Made by a program: the position numbers and the translations under genes. Shown piece after piece: positions 51,912 to 58,983 of a stretch of 58,983 nt of DNA. This DNA is from a bacterium. Its GTDB lineage: Bacteria; Margulisbacteria; Marinamargulisbacteria; JABIPA01. How positions within the stretch are numbered: the stretch's first letter is position 1; every line of letters starts with the position of its first letter. Where the stretch lies: contig JABIPA010000018.1 of assembly GCA_018698675.1 (NCBI GenBank), positions 1 to 58,983 on the forward strand, read 5' to 3'. Under the pieces are notes generated by a model. That model searched no databases, had not been told where the DNA came from, and was given only the letters and a program-made list of their open reading frames with translations.

Positions 51912-53483
51912 TTGGTGGGTTTGTATAAATTGATTGCGAATAAAATGGAATATACAGATTTTCCGGAACATGGTTTTGGATCAGGTCTTCTGATGCCAAA
52001 GAGCAGTAGATTCGGTACGCCAGAGAGACTGCGTGCCAAATGTGCAAATGAGGACGAGCCTTCTGTAACCCCTAGGGCCTCTCGAGTTCGACCTACACTT
52101 TTGCAACGTAGCCCCGTTTCTGTGGCTGATTCCAGTGTTTCGAAAAGCTCTGATAATTCGAGTCTTTCTTCTCAATCATCAATTGTAAATTTGGCGCCAG
52201 ATGATGTTCAGTTTTTTTCTGTTAGAAGTCGTGATTCCGATTCAAAAAAATTGGAGGCTTGTCGACTTGCTTTCTCTAGCCAGTCTTATTATTTAAGAAA
52301 AAGTAATAGTAGGCATCCTCATATGGTGTTTCCTCTTTGGGATTCTGAGGACTGGACGAACTCTGAAAGGTTTGCGAATAAGTTGACCTCTTTTATGAAG
52401 CACTCATCTAGTCAAGAATTAGTAACCCAAATATTAGATATACTTAATTTAAGTATCGATACTTATTCTTCAAAATCTAACTTATTAAAAGTATTTTTAT
52501 TCGATAGGTTGCTGAAAGATCATGATTTTACTGGCGAAAAAATAACTACTCAACTTAAAGTTCTTCATTCTTTAGAAAAAATGATACGAGTTAAAACTCC
52601 TTTTGATGATGATCAGGGCTTTTTGTATATTCACTTATTTAGGAAGAATGTATTTAACTGGTTGAATGAATTGAAAAATTCGCCTGATTTTGTTGAATAT
52701 AAGAAAGAGAAAAATTGTCATCGGACTCAATTGATTTCTGTTTTTTCAGGACTAGCGGATAGGGATGGAGTTGCTAAAAAGAAAGACGTCTTCAGCCAAT
52801 CTAAAAATTTAATTGAATTTATGAAATATAAGAATTTATCAGATGAAGAGAGAGAGTCGATTTTGTCTGGTATAAGAGGTGAAATGGCTGGAAAATATAC
52901 CGCTCGAGATTTTTGTTCAACTACGGTTCATGATTTTTTGATTGAATCATGGGCTCTTTATAAAGAGAGGGGCTTTGATCAAGGCCGAGAGCAAGTTCTT
53001 TCTACAATATATTCGTTGGTGGTAGGAAACTTATTTGATATGAATTCAAGTTGGAATATAGATGGATTGACGTATTTTGCTACCGAAGAAATTAGAGACC
53101 TTATAATTGATATTATAGGCGGCGATTCATTCAATTTTTTAAATGATGAAATGGGTCTTGCAAATGGAGAAAGTAATGGTGGCGTAGCTCTTCACATAAC
53201 GTTGGCGTTTATTCAGTGTACGGACCACGGTTCTAATTTGTTTCGAGCAGGAGAGTTAGACATTATTTTTAGGAGTTTATTATTTCCTAAGGACTATCAT
53301 GAGGAGCCGTTAGATAACTTTTTAGATATTTTAAAACAGTATGTTGGGGATGGGGCTCTTGGTAGCCCTATTTCAGAGAGTTCTTCCATAATTAAATCGG
53401 CAAGAAAGGTGCTAACACCTAGGTATTCATCTAACTTCTCGTCTAAACATAATTATTTTTTAACTGAGCTACAGAATTTATAG
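51912..53483 (+). CDS. Orphan third protein of the phosphorylase/ARH operon
   Basis: A 523-residue protein that I do not recognise. The TTG at 51912 is 9 bases after AAGGGG; an ATG at 51945 is the alternative. Residues about 35-100 are Ser/Arg-rich and probably disordered (RPTLLQRSPVSVADSSVSKS). The remainder is helical, with ELVTQILDILNLSIDTYSSK, then LKVFLFDRLLKDHDF, and a C-terminal acidic stretch around DLIIDIIGGDSFNFLNDEMG. There is no signal peptide or membrane segment. The gap from the ARH gene is 93 bases, with the same 13-base leader, so coordinated expression is likely. It could be a partner, regulator or target of the ADP-ribosylation chemistry. Confidence 0.7.
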   Translation: MVGLYKLIANKMEYTDFPEHGFGSGLLMPKSSRFGTPERLRAKCANEDEPSVTPRASRVRPTLLQRSPVSVADSSVSKSSDNSSLSSQSSIVNLAPDDVQFFSVRSRDSDSKKLEACRLAFSSQSYYLRKSNSRHPHMVFPLWDSEDWTNSERFANKLTSFMKHSSSQELVTQILDILNLSIDTYSSKSNLLKVFLFDRLLKDHDFTGEKITTQLKVLHSLEKMIRVKTPFDDDQGFLYIHLFRKNVFNWLNELKNSPDFVEYKKEKNCHRTQLISVFSGLADRDGVAKKKDVFSQSKNLIEFMKYKNLSDEERESILSGIRGEMAGKYTARDFCSTTVHDFLIESWALYKERGFDQGREQVLSTIYSLVVGNLFDMNSSWNIDGLTYFATEEIRDLIIDIIGGDSFNFLNDEMGLANGESNGGVALHITLAFIQCTDHGSNLFRAGELDIIFRSLLFPKDYHEEPLDNFLDILKQYVGDGALGSPISESSSIIKSARKVLTPRYSSNFSSKHNYFLTELQNL

Positions 53484-53598
53484 TATAAATAGGTAGTTCG
53501 TTTTTTTTTGTTCCTCATTGAGTATTTTGAATCCAAATAACGCAAACTTCGAAACTAATCACCCTTGTTTTTTAACGCTAGATATTACTTACACTATC

Positions 53599-53630
53599 GA
53601 GGTATTCAATTACTACTAAAGAGGTATTGA
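53599..53630 (+). promoter_or_regulatory. Direct repeats upstream of the TonB receptor
   Basis: GAGGTATTCA (53599-53608) and GAGGTATTGA (53621-53630) start 22 bases apart, two helical turns, 66-97 bases before the receptor ATG. This spacing suits a dimeric activator or response regulator. The rest of the 212-base gap shows nothing clear. Confidence 0.4.
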
Positions 53631-53695
53631 TTTTTATTCTGACAGTGGCGCAGAATGAGAGCTCAATAAACCTGAAGGAAGGGAACTGATTTGGA

Positions 53696-56077
53696 ATGAG
53701 TGAATGTTTAGATACTAAAAAAATTAAAAGAGTTTATATTAACCCTTTTTTTAAATGTGTTTTTGGGATTGGTATTGTTTTGATGAGTGCAACGCATACA
53801 TTTTCCGATGTTTCATTAGATACGTTGGTTTCGAAAGAGGTTTCTCAATATACGCTTAATGGACAAGTTGTAATTGAAGGAACGCCTATTCCGATTAAAA
53901 ATGTGAGGGTTTCAATTGATACTATTGATAAAAGGTCGAATAAAAAAGGACATTTTTCATTTGATCTGAAGGAAGGCCTTTATAGACTAGATGTTTCTGC
54001 CAATGGGTATGAGACTAGGTCTGTTTCAGTTCGAGTGACCTCGAATATGTCCTTAGTTCTGCCCCTTTCATTATCAACCGTGATTACTGCAAAAAACCAA
54101 GATGTTTACGCAAATAGAGATAAAGAACGCTTATCATTTTATACGTTGGGAGCAGAAGCTGTTAAAACGGGATCCGAGAGTTTTTTATTTGCTGATACAG
54201 TAACTTCTCTTCAGATGTTACCAGGGGTTGTTAGTAATGGGTCGTTTGATGCATCCATGTATATTCGTGGAGGTGCCTCATATGAAGTTGGTGGCACGTT
54301 GGATGGTGTTCCTATTTACAGACCCTATTTTTGGCAGAATCGAATCTCGATTTTTAACCCTAAATTGGCAGAGACCGTAGATTTCTATCCTGGAGGGTAT
54401 GGGGCAAAGAACGGGCAAAGTTTATCTGGAATAATAGATGTGAAAACGAAAGATGGAAGCTTTACGGAACCTTATTCTGAAATCGAATATAGTTTAACTG
54501 AAGTTAATTCTTATTTTACGCAGCCCATTGAAATTAACAAATCGACATGGATGGCTAGCTATCGACGTACCTATTACGATGTTTTCTCGCCATTGTTTAT
54601 TTCAAGTTCGTCGGGTCCGGTTAGTATGCCGTATCTTCAGTCATTTCAGTCTAAGTATACGGATAAATTAGATGAGGTTACGACGTTTAGACTAGGGGCT
54701 TATTATTTTAATGAAGGGCTTGATTTACCGGTGGATACGTTTGGTGATGTGTCTTACGAAGGGCAAATGTTGATGAACAATACACGTGTTATGCTCGTTT
54801 CAGAATTAGATAGTGTTGTCGATGAATCATTGCATAATAATGCTGTGATGTCGTTGTATTGGTTGACGGGATATTATGAACAAACAGGTGACGATTTACC
54901 TATGAGACAAGAATGGAGTGACCCTTCATTTATTATTAGAGATGATGTGACTTGGACCGGTGCAAAAGATCATACAGTAGAATTTGGTGGGATTTTACAT
55001 GTGACGGGTGTGAGTGAGTCTGGGACTTATTCTGTTCCTCAAAACCCATATGAACCAGAGTCTGTTACGACGAATGGGACGTTTGAGATGGAATTCCCAA
55101 GTACTGTGTTGGGGCTCTATGTTCAGGATAGTTGGGACATTCTCGATGATCATCAAATTCAATCGGGTGTCCGCGTAGATATATCAAAGATAGATGAATT
55201 TGATTTGAACATTGGAGTTCAACCACGCTTAAGTTGGAAGTGGACATTGGAACCGTCTTTATTGTTAAAAACCTACGTCGGAAAATATCAGCAACAGCCC
55301 TATCGTTCGAATCGAAATGTTCTTTCAGCGACAGACGTAGAAACTATTGTTGCAGATCTTGAAATGGAAGAATCTGTACATTATGGATTTGGGTTTGAGA
55401 AATATTTGAATGAACATCTATTATTAAAAGCGGAGGTTTTTTATAAAGATTATACTGGAATAGGTATTAATAGTGTCGATAATTATCCTGAACGATTGAT
55501 GCTAAATGATGGGTTTGGACGAGCAAAAGGCTTCGAGTTTATGATTCAGCAGCTGTCAGGGGGCCCGATTGAAGGATGGTTGACCTATACGTATTCCAAG
55601 GCTGAACGGCATGATTTGGATGGGTGGTATTCTCCTGAATACGATGTGGAGCATTCTGTTAATTTATTTGGATCTTATAATTTATCTGAAACATCTAAGA
55701 TTACACTGGTAACAAAGTGGAGCACGGGACGGCCATATACCCCTGTTTTGGGGCAGGAGATTAATGAGTCTGGGGATATTGAATACACAGAAGGAAATAG
55801 GCTTTCCAAACGATTTGAGGATTATTTTAGAGTAGACATTTGGTTCGAAAAAGATGGTGCAGACGTTGTTGTTCCAATCCCTTTTTTGCCATCAGAGCAT
55901 AAATTTTTGGGGATTTTTCCTGTATATAAATTTAAAGGGAGTCAAAGGTTTGGGCTATACAATGCATTAAATAGTCAAAGTCCTACTGAGTATTTTTGGG
56001 ATAAAGAAGAAAGATCGGATGGGTTTCAGGTCGATTACCCGAGGATGCCGGTAATTGGAACGACTATTCATCTGTGA
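53696..56077 (+). CDS. TonB-dependent outer-membrane receptor with carboxypeptidase-regulatory-like domain
   Basis: A 793-residue receptor. A basic start and hydrophobic stretch (CVFGIGIVLMSATHTFS) form a signal. A CarboxypepD_reg-like beta domain follows (about 55-130; YTLNGQVVIEGTPIPIKNVR). The plug begins near 160 with SLQMLPGVVSNGSFDASMYI and RGGASYEVGGTLDGVPIY, and the rest is a barrel. It takes up a ligand across the outer membrane using energy from the ExbB/ExbD/TonB proteins encoded next. The ligand cannot be read from the sequence; proteins with this N-terminal domain handle varied substrates. exbB starts 33 bases after its stop. Confidence 0.9.
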   Translation: MSECLDTKKIKRVYINPFFKCVFGIGIVLMSATHTFSDVSLDTLVSKEVSQYTLNGQVVIEGTPIPIKNVRVSIDTIDKRSNKKGHFSFDLKEGLYRLDVSANGYETRSVSVRVTSNMSLVLPLSLSTVITAKNQDVYANRDKERLSFYTLGAEAVKTGSESFLFADTVTSLQMLPGVVSNGSFDASMYIRGGASYEVGGTLDGVPIYRPYFWQNRISIFNPKLAETVDFYPGGYGAKNGQSLSGIIDVKTKDGSFTEPYSEIEYSLTEVNSYFTQPIEINKSTWMASYRRTYYDVFSPLFISSSSGPVSMPYLQSFQSKYTDKLDEVTTFRLGAYYFNEGLDLPVDTFGDVSYEGQMLMNNTRVMLVSELDSVVDESLHNNAVMSLYWLTGYYEQTGDDLPMRQEWSDPSFIIRDDVTWTGAKDHTVEFGGILHVTGVSESGTYSVPQNPYEPESVTTNGTFEMEFPSTVLGLYVQDSWDILDDHQIQSGVRVDISKIDEFDLNIGVQPRLSWKWTLEPSLLLKTYVGKYQQQPYRSNRNVLSATDVETIVADLEMEESVHYGFGFEKYLNEHLLLKAEVFYKDYTGIGINSVDNYPERLMLNDGFGRAKGFEFMIQQLSGGPIEGWLTYTYSKAERHDLDGWYSPEYDVEHSVNLFGSYNLSETSKITLVTKWSTGRPYTPVLGQEINESGDIEYTEGNRLSKRFEDYFRVDIWFEKDGADVVVPIPFLPSEHKFLGIFPVYKFKGSQRFGLYNALNSQSPTEYFWDKEERSDGFQVDYPRMPVIGTTIHL

Positions 56078-56110
56078 GGCGGCAATTTTTGATATATAAA
56101 GGAGGCTTTT

Positions 56111-56761
56111 ATGATTTTGGGATTATTTGAAAAAGGTGGAATGGTTATGTGGCCTTTGTTTGGGGTCGCCGTTGTTGCGTTTTATTTGATTGTGTATAAG
56201 TCAATTTTGCTTTTTAAATTGAACCTGGATAACAGGAAAGGTGTTGGGTTGTTGGATTTACGGGATTTATTACGTGAGCGAAACTTTGATGAAGCTGATG
56301 TTCTTTTGTCTATAGATACGGCTCAAAATCGAATTTTGAAGAAGGGGGTAAGTTATCTTAGAAAGGGGTTCCAGGACGAGACGATAAAAGATCGTTTGCA
56401 AATGATTTACGACGATGAAGTGGAGACGCTAGACAAGGGCATGTCTCTTATATTAGTTCTTGGAGAGATTATGCCGATGTTGGGATTGCTGGGAACTGTG
56501 TCAGGTATGATACAAGTATTTAAAGCAATAACTGCTTATGGAACGGGCGATGCTCAGGCGTTGGCCTCGGGCATTTCTGAAGCATTACTTACTACTGAAG
56601 TTGGTCTTGTATTGGCTATTCCTACGATGTTTTTTTATACGCTTTTGAATTCGAAAATTGAATCGCAGGCTAGTTTATTAAGACAATCTGGAGCCACTGT
56701 TGTTACTGTGAGTAGGGTTCTTCAGTCCAAAAATAAAATGTCTTCGTTACCGGAGGTCTAA
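56111..56761 (+). CDS. exbB: ExbB/TolQ/MotA family proton-channel protein
   Basis: A 216-residue inner-membrane protein with three membrane helices: one near 12-35 and two near 112-135 and 150-175. The conserved end of the family is clear: EIMPMLGLLGTVSGMIQVFK, then SGISEALLTTEVGLVLAIPT. It forms the proton channel with ExbD that powers TonB. AAAGGAGG lies 7 bases before the ATG, the strongest ribosome site in the cluster. exbD follows after 2 bases. Confidence 0.93.
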   Translation: MILGLFEKGGMVMWPLFGVAVVAFYLIVYKSILLFKLNLDNRKGVGLLDLRDLLRERNFDEADVLLSIDTAQNRILKKGVSYLRKGFQDETIKDRLQMIYDDEVETLDKGMSLILVLGEIMPMLGLLGTVSGMIQVFKAITAYGTGDAQALASGISEALLTTEVGLVLAIPTMFFYTLLNSKIESQASLLRQSGATVVTVSRVLQSKNKMSSLPEV

Positions 56762-56763
56762 TC

Positions 56764-57165
56764 ATGTTTGCTAATCATAGAAAAAAACGGTCTGCCAAAC
56801 TAAGCATAGCTCCCTTGTTGGACATGATTTTTATTTTACTCATATTTTTTGTTGTTTCTACAACATTTAGTAAATTACCTGGAGTGAAAATTAATAAACC
56901 AGAGGCTAGACATGTTGAGTCTTTATCTCCCAATAACATTTTGATTGGAGTTACTGAAGACGGGCGTTATTTTATTAATGAAACGATGTACTCGTTGGAC
57001 GAACTAAATAAAAAGGTAGCTCTTAAATTTTCTATGAATCCTAAGTTAAGTGTTGTCATAGTTGCTGATAAATTGTCGAAATTGAAGTATACGATAGCTA
57101 TCATGGATATGAGTAAAGATATTGGAATTCTTGATATTTCTATTGCCGAAGAAAAGATAAAATGA
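56764..57165 (+). CDS. exbD: ExbD/TolR family biopolymer transport protein
   Basis: A 133-residue protein with a short cytoplasmic N-terminus, one membrane helix (APLLDMIFILLIFFVVSTTF) carrying the proton-bearing Asp of the family in LLDMIFILLIFF, and a periplasmic domain (VTEDGRYFINETMYSLDELN). It pairs with ExbB. The stop overlaps the tonB start (ATGA). Confidence 0.93.
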   Translation: MFANHRKKRSAKLSIAPLLDMIFILLIFFVVSTTFSKLPGVKINKPEARHVESLSPNNILIGVTEDGRYFINETMYSLDELNKKVALKFSMNPKLSVVIVADKLSKLKYTIAIMDMSKDIGILDISIAEEKIK

Positions 57166-57803
57166 TTCGGATTGTCTCCTTGTTACTTTCGATTTTAATG
57201 ACTCTAGGCATATTTTGGACGTTGTACGATGTTGAACGGATAGTATTGAATCAACCGTCAGCGCCTACTCACTTTTATAAATTGTATAAATTGAAACGAG
57301 TCACTTTAAAGAAAGAGAATAAGAAACGCCCTAAATCTGAACTAAAAAAAATTAAAAAAAAGGAATTTCAAGAGAAAATAAATCCTAAAACAGTTCCTCG
57401 TAATTTACCAAAGAAACAAATTTCTGAGTCTAAGCCGCTACACGAAATGAAAGATACTCAGGCTCTTAAGGATACATCATCAACTGAGTCTACTCATGAC
57501 GGAGAGCCTTTGGACATTACGGAATTAGATCAAGAAGTTGTTATTACGGCTCGCTTAATACCTAAATATCCTGCGATTGCAAAAAAGGCTGGGAAAGAGG
57601 CGATGGTTCTTGTAGAAATTATCATTGATGAAAAAGGACATGTTCTTCATGCAGTTGTTGTTTATGTTAGTTTGAAAAATTATGGGTTTGAAGAGGCGGC
57701 TTTGAATGCTGCAAATCAGCTATTATTTGAACCCGTTGTTCAAGATGGACGTGCTATAAAAGTTAAAATAAATTATCCAATAAATTTTGTATTACTTGAG
57801 TAG
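57162..57803 (+). CDS. tonB: TonB family protein
   Basis: A 213-residue protein with one N-terminal membrane helix (IVSLLLSILMTLGIFWTLY), a basic Lys-rich linker (about 45-90) instead of the Pro-rich linker of E. coli TonB, and a C-terminal TonB domain: RLIPKYPAIAKKAGKEAMVL, then VEIIIDEKGHV and GFEEAALNAANQLLFEPVVQ. It carries energy from ExbB/ExbD to the outer-membrane receptor encoded upstream. It overlaps exbD by 4 bases. Confidence 0.92.
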   Translation: MIRIVSLLLSILMTLGIFWTLYDVERIVLNQPSAPTHFYKLYKLKRVTLKKENKKRPKSELKKIKKKEFQEKINPKTVPRNLPKKQISESKPLHEMKDTQALKDTSSTESTHDGEPLDITELDQEVVITARLIPKYPAIAKKAGKEAMVLVEIIIDEKGHVLHAVVVYVSLKNYGFEEAALNAANQLLFEPVVQDGRAIKVKINYPINFVLLE

Positions 57804-57997
57804 GTTGATAACCGACTATATTTTGCTACGTTGTTTATGAATGGCTGACGTGTTATCTTTTTGGCACCTAACGTACAAGAATAAACGTGATAAGTTTAAT
57901 TTTAACGAAATGTAGTTCGTTAATTATCTATTTAAATAGTGACCTGATTTTTAAACAGCCACCTAAACTTTCATTGATATTCTAATTTGATTAGATA

Positions 57998-58023
57998 GGG
58001 ATTTTCAAAAAATTTACAATCCC
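57998..58023 (+). promoter_or_regulatory. Hairpin 1 in the helicase leader
   Basis: GGGATT (57998-58003) and AATCCC (58018-58023) form a 6-bp stem with a 14-base loop, about 30 bases before the helicase ATG. The 249-base gap after tonB holds no gene. Confidence 0.4.
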
Positions 58024-58039
58024 GTAAACGAAAGGAATA

Positions 58040-58052
58040 AGGTGCTACACCT
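58040..58052 (+). promoter_or_regulatory. Hairpin that would mask the helicase ribosome site
   Basis: AGGTG-CTA-CACCT (58040-58052) is a perfect 5-bp stem with a 3-base loop ending directly at the ATG. The AGGTG arm is the likely Shine-Dalgarno, so folding would block initiation. Confidence 0.5.
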
Positions 58053-58983
58053 ATGGAAACAAAAAATCAGGAATCTCAGGATTCTCAAGAAACTCAAGAA
58101 ATACAAAAAAATCAAGATACTCAACCCGCTAAAGACTCTTTTGCGTCATTAGGACTATCTGACGTACTAATGGATGCTTTGAATAAAAAGAACTTCGAAA
58201 AAGCGACTCCAATTCAAGCGGCTTCTATACCAATTATATTACAATCTGATCGAGATATTATTGCTCAGGCTCAAACAGGAACAGGAAAAACGGCCGCATT
58301 TGGTTTACCAATGTTGGATAAATTAAATCCGGGAGCTTCCGATGTTCAAGCAATTATCGTTACACCAACTCGTGAACTTACGATGCAGGTTTCTCGTGAA
58401 TTGACTGAATTAAAAGGCGCTAAAAGATTATCGATTGTACCAATTTATGGTGGGCAATCGATTGATTTGCAAAAACAACAACTAAGAAGAGGGAAAGACA
58501 TTATTGTTGGAACTCCTGGACGTGTATTGGATCATCTTAAACAAAAAACATTTTCACTTTCTCAAGTTAAAATGTTAGTTCTTGATGAAGCGGACGAAAT
58601 GTTGAACGGTGGTTTTATTGAAGACATCGAACTTCTTTTATCTAAAACGGGCGATGAGAAACAAATTTTATTATTTTCTGCTACTATGCCACATTCAGTA
58701 TTGAGATTGGCTCAAACGTATATGGTTGACCCTCAAACTATCCAAGTTGAACGGTCTGCAACTAATGAATCTTTGACAGAACAATTCTTTTTGGAATGCG
58801 GAACCTTTAATAGGTTTGGTGCATTATGTAGAGTTATTGATGTTCAAGATGAATTTTACGGATTGATTTTTTGTAGAACAAAACGTGAAGTTGACCAATT
58901 GTGTGAACAATTAATTCAAGTTGGATATGCTGCGGAAGCTATGCATGGTGATTTAAGTCAGCATCAACGTGAGTTGGTTTTAA
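58053..58983 (+). CDS. DEAD-box RNA helicase, N-terminal part (3' end cut by window)
   Basis: The frame opens at 58053 and runs off the end (310 codons seen). A Gln-rich leader (about 1-25, QDSQETQEIQKNQ) precedes the helicase core with the Q motif FEKATPIQAASIPI, motif I AQTGTGKT, Ia PTRELT, the GG and TPGR motifs, II DEAD, and III SAT. The start of domain 2 (LIFCRTKREVDQLCEQL, and MHGDLSQHQRE) is included. Such enzymes (DeaD/CsdA/RhlE type) unwind RNA in ribosome assembly or decay, often in the cold. The C-terminal extension needed to name the subtype lies outside. Confidence 0.95.
   Translation, partial: METKNQESQDSQETQEIQKNQDTQPAKDSFASLGLSDVLMDALNKKNFEKATPIQAASIPIILQSDRDIIAQAQTGTGKTAAFGLPMLDKLNPGASDVQAIIVTPTRELTMQVSRELTELKGAKRLSIVPIYGGQSIDLQKQQLRRGKDIIVGTPGRVLDHLKQKTFSLSQVKMLVLDEADEMLNGGFIEDIELLLSKTGDEKQILLFSATMPHSVLRLAQTYMVDPQTIQVERSATNESLTEQFFLECGTFNRFGALCRVIDVQDEFYGLIFCRTKREVDQLCEQLIQVGYAAEAMHGDLSQHQRELVL

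Noticed and set aside
47146-53483. Prophage or transposon origin of the orphan operon
   Set aside because: No integrase, transposase, terminal repeats or tRNA junction was seen around it.
53484-53695. Possible cobalamin riboswitch before the TonB receptor
   Set aside because: CAGTGGCG is present, but the B12 box (GCCACTG) is on the wrong strand and the other conserved elements are absent.

Overview
The window is AT-rich DNA from a diderm (outer-membrane) bacterium. Outer-membrane evidence is a complete TonB receptor/ExbB/ExbD/TonB cluster, several lipoprotein signals and a 1,761-residue surface protein ending in a beta-barrel-like stretch with a terminal Phe. Some gene order is Firmicutes/cyanobacteria-like (clpC directly followed by radA; an Amj-type flippase; a copper-amine-oxidase-N/AMIN/Amidase_3 protein). 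Diderm envelope, low GC, system II cytochrome c assembly, KaiC-like ATPases and many orphan proteins with ankyrin, HEAT or Ser/Pro-rich regions would fit an uncultured lineage such as Margulisbacteria; this placement is inference only. TGA is a normal stop codon (clpC, resB, ccsA).

Layout. 1-0.85 kb: 3' end of purA and its terminator. 0.9-2.7 kb (minus): a KaiC-like ATPase and a receiver-KaiC fusion. 3-6 kb (minus): TetR regulator, ABC1/UbiB kinase-like protein and a TIGR01777 epimerase in overlapping order. 6-10.3 kb: cell-wall amidase, GT4 glycosyltransferase, fatty-acid hydroxylase-like membrane protein. 10.5-18.3 kb (minus): a 38-residue-repeat protein, the giant surface protein and queA. 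18.5-23.3 kb: clpC (possibly leaderless), radA, a HEAT protein. 23.5-27 kb (minus): tRNA-Gly, tig, clpP, clpX. 27-28.2 kb: a Trm112-like gene and a stretch of gene remnants. 28.2-32.9 kb: lipoprotein, orphan protein, amj, ligA. 33-40.4 kb: tandem paralogues, a possible degenerate NifU-like protein, Fic, cysteine desulfurase, an orphan and two SPFH proteins. 40.5-47 kb: an ankyrin protein with a JAMM-like metalloprotease signature, then lipoprotein-resB-ccsA-hemA for cytochrome c/haem. 47 kb: a perfect parS site. 47.1-53.5 kb: a three-gene operon coding a nucleoside-phosphorylase-like protein, a HEAT plus ADP-ribosylglycohydrolase protein and an orphan. 53.7-57.8 kb: TonB receptor, exbB, exbD, tonB. 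58 kb to end: 5' part of a DEAD-box helicase gene with a structured leader.

Most promising for novelty: the phosphorylase/ADP-ribosylglycohydrolase/orphan operon (47.1-53.5 kb), the ankyrin-JAMM-like protein (40.5-41.8 kb), the giant SprA-sized outer-membrane protein, and the pseudogene-bearing gap at 27.5-28.2 kb. Promoters, hairpins and chosen starts were read by eye and carry lower confidence than the protein families.
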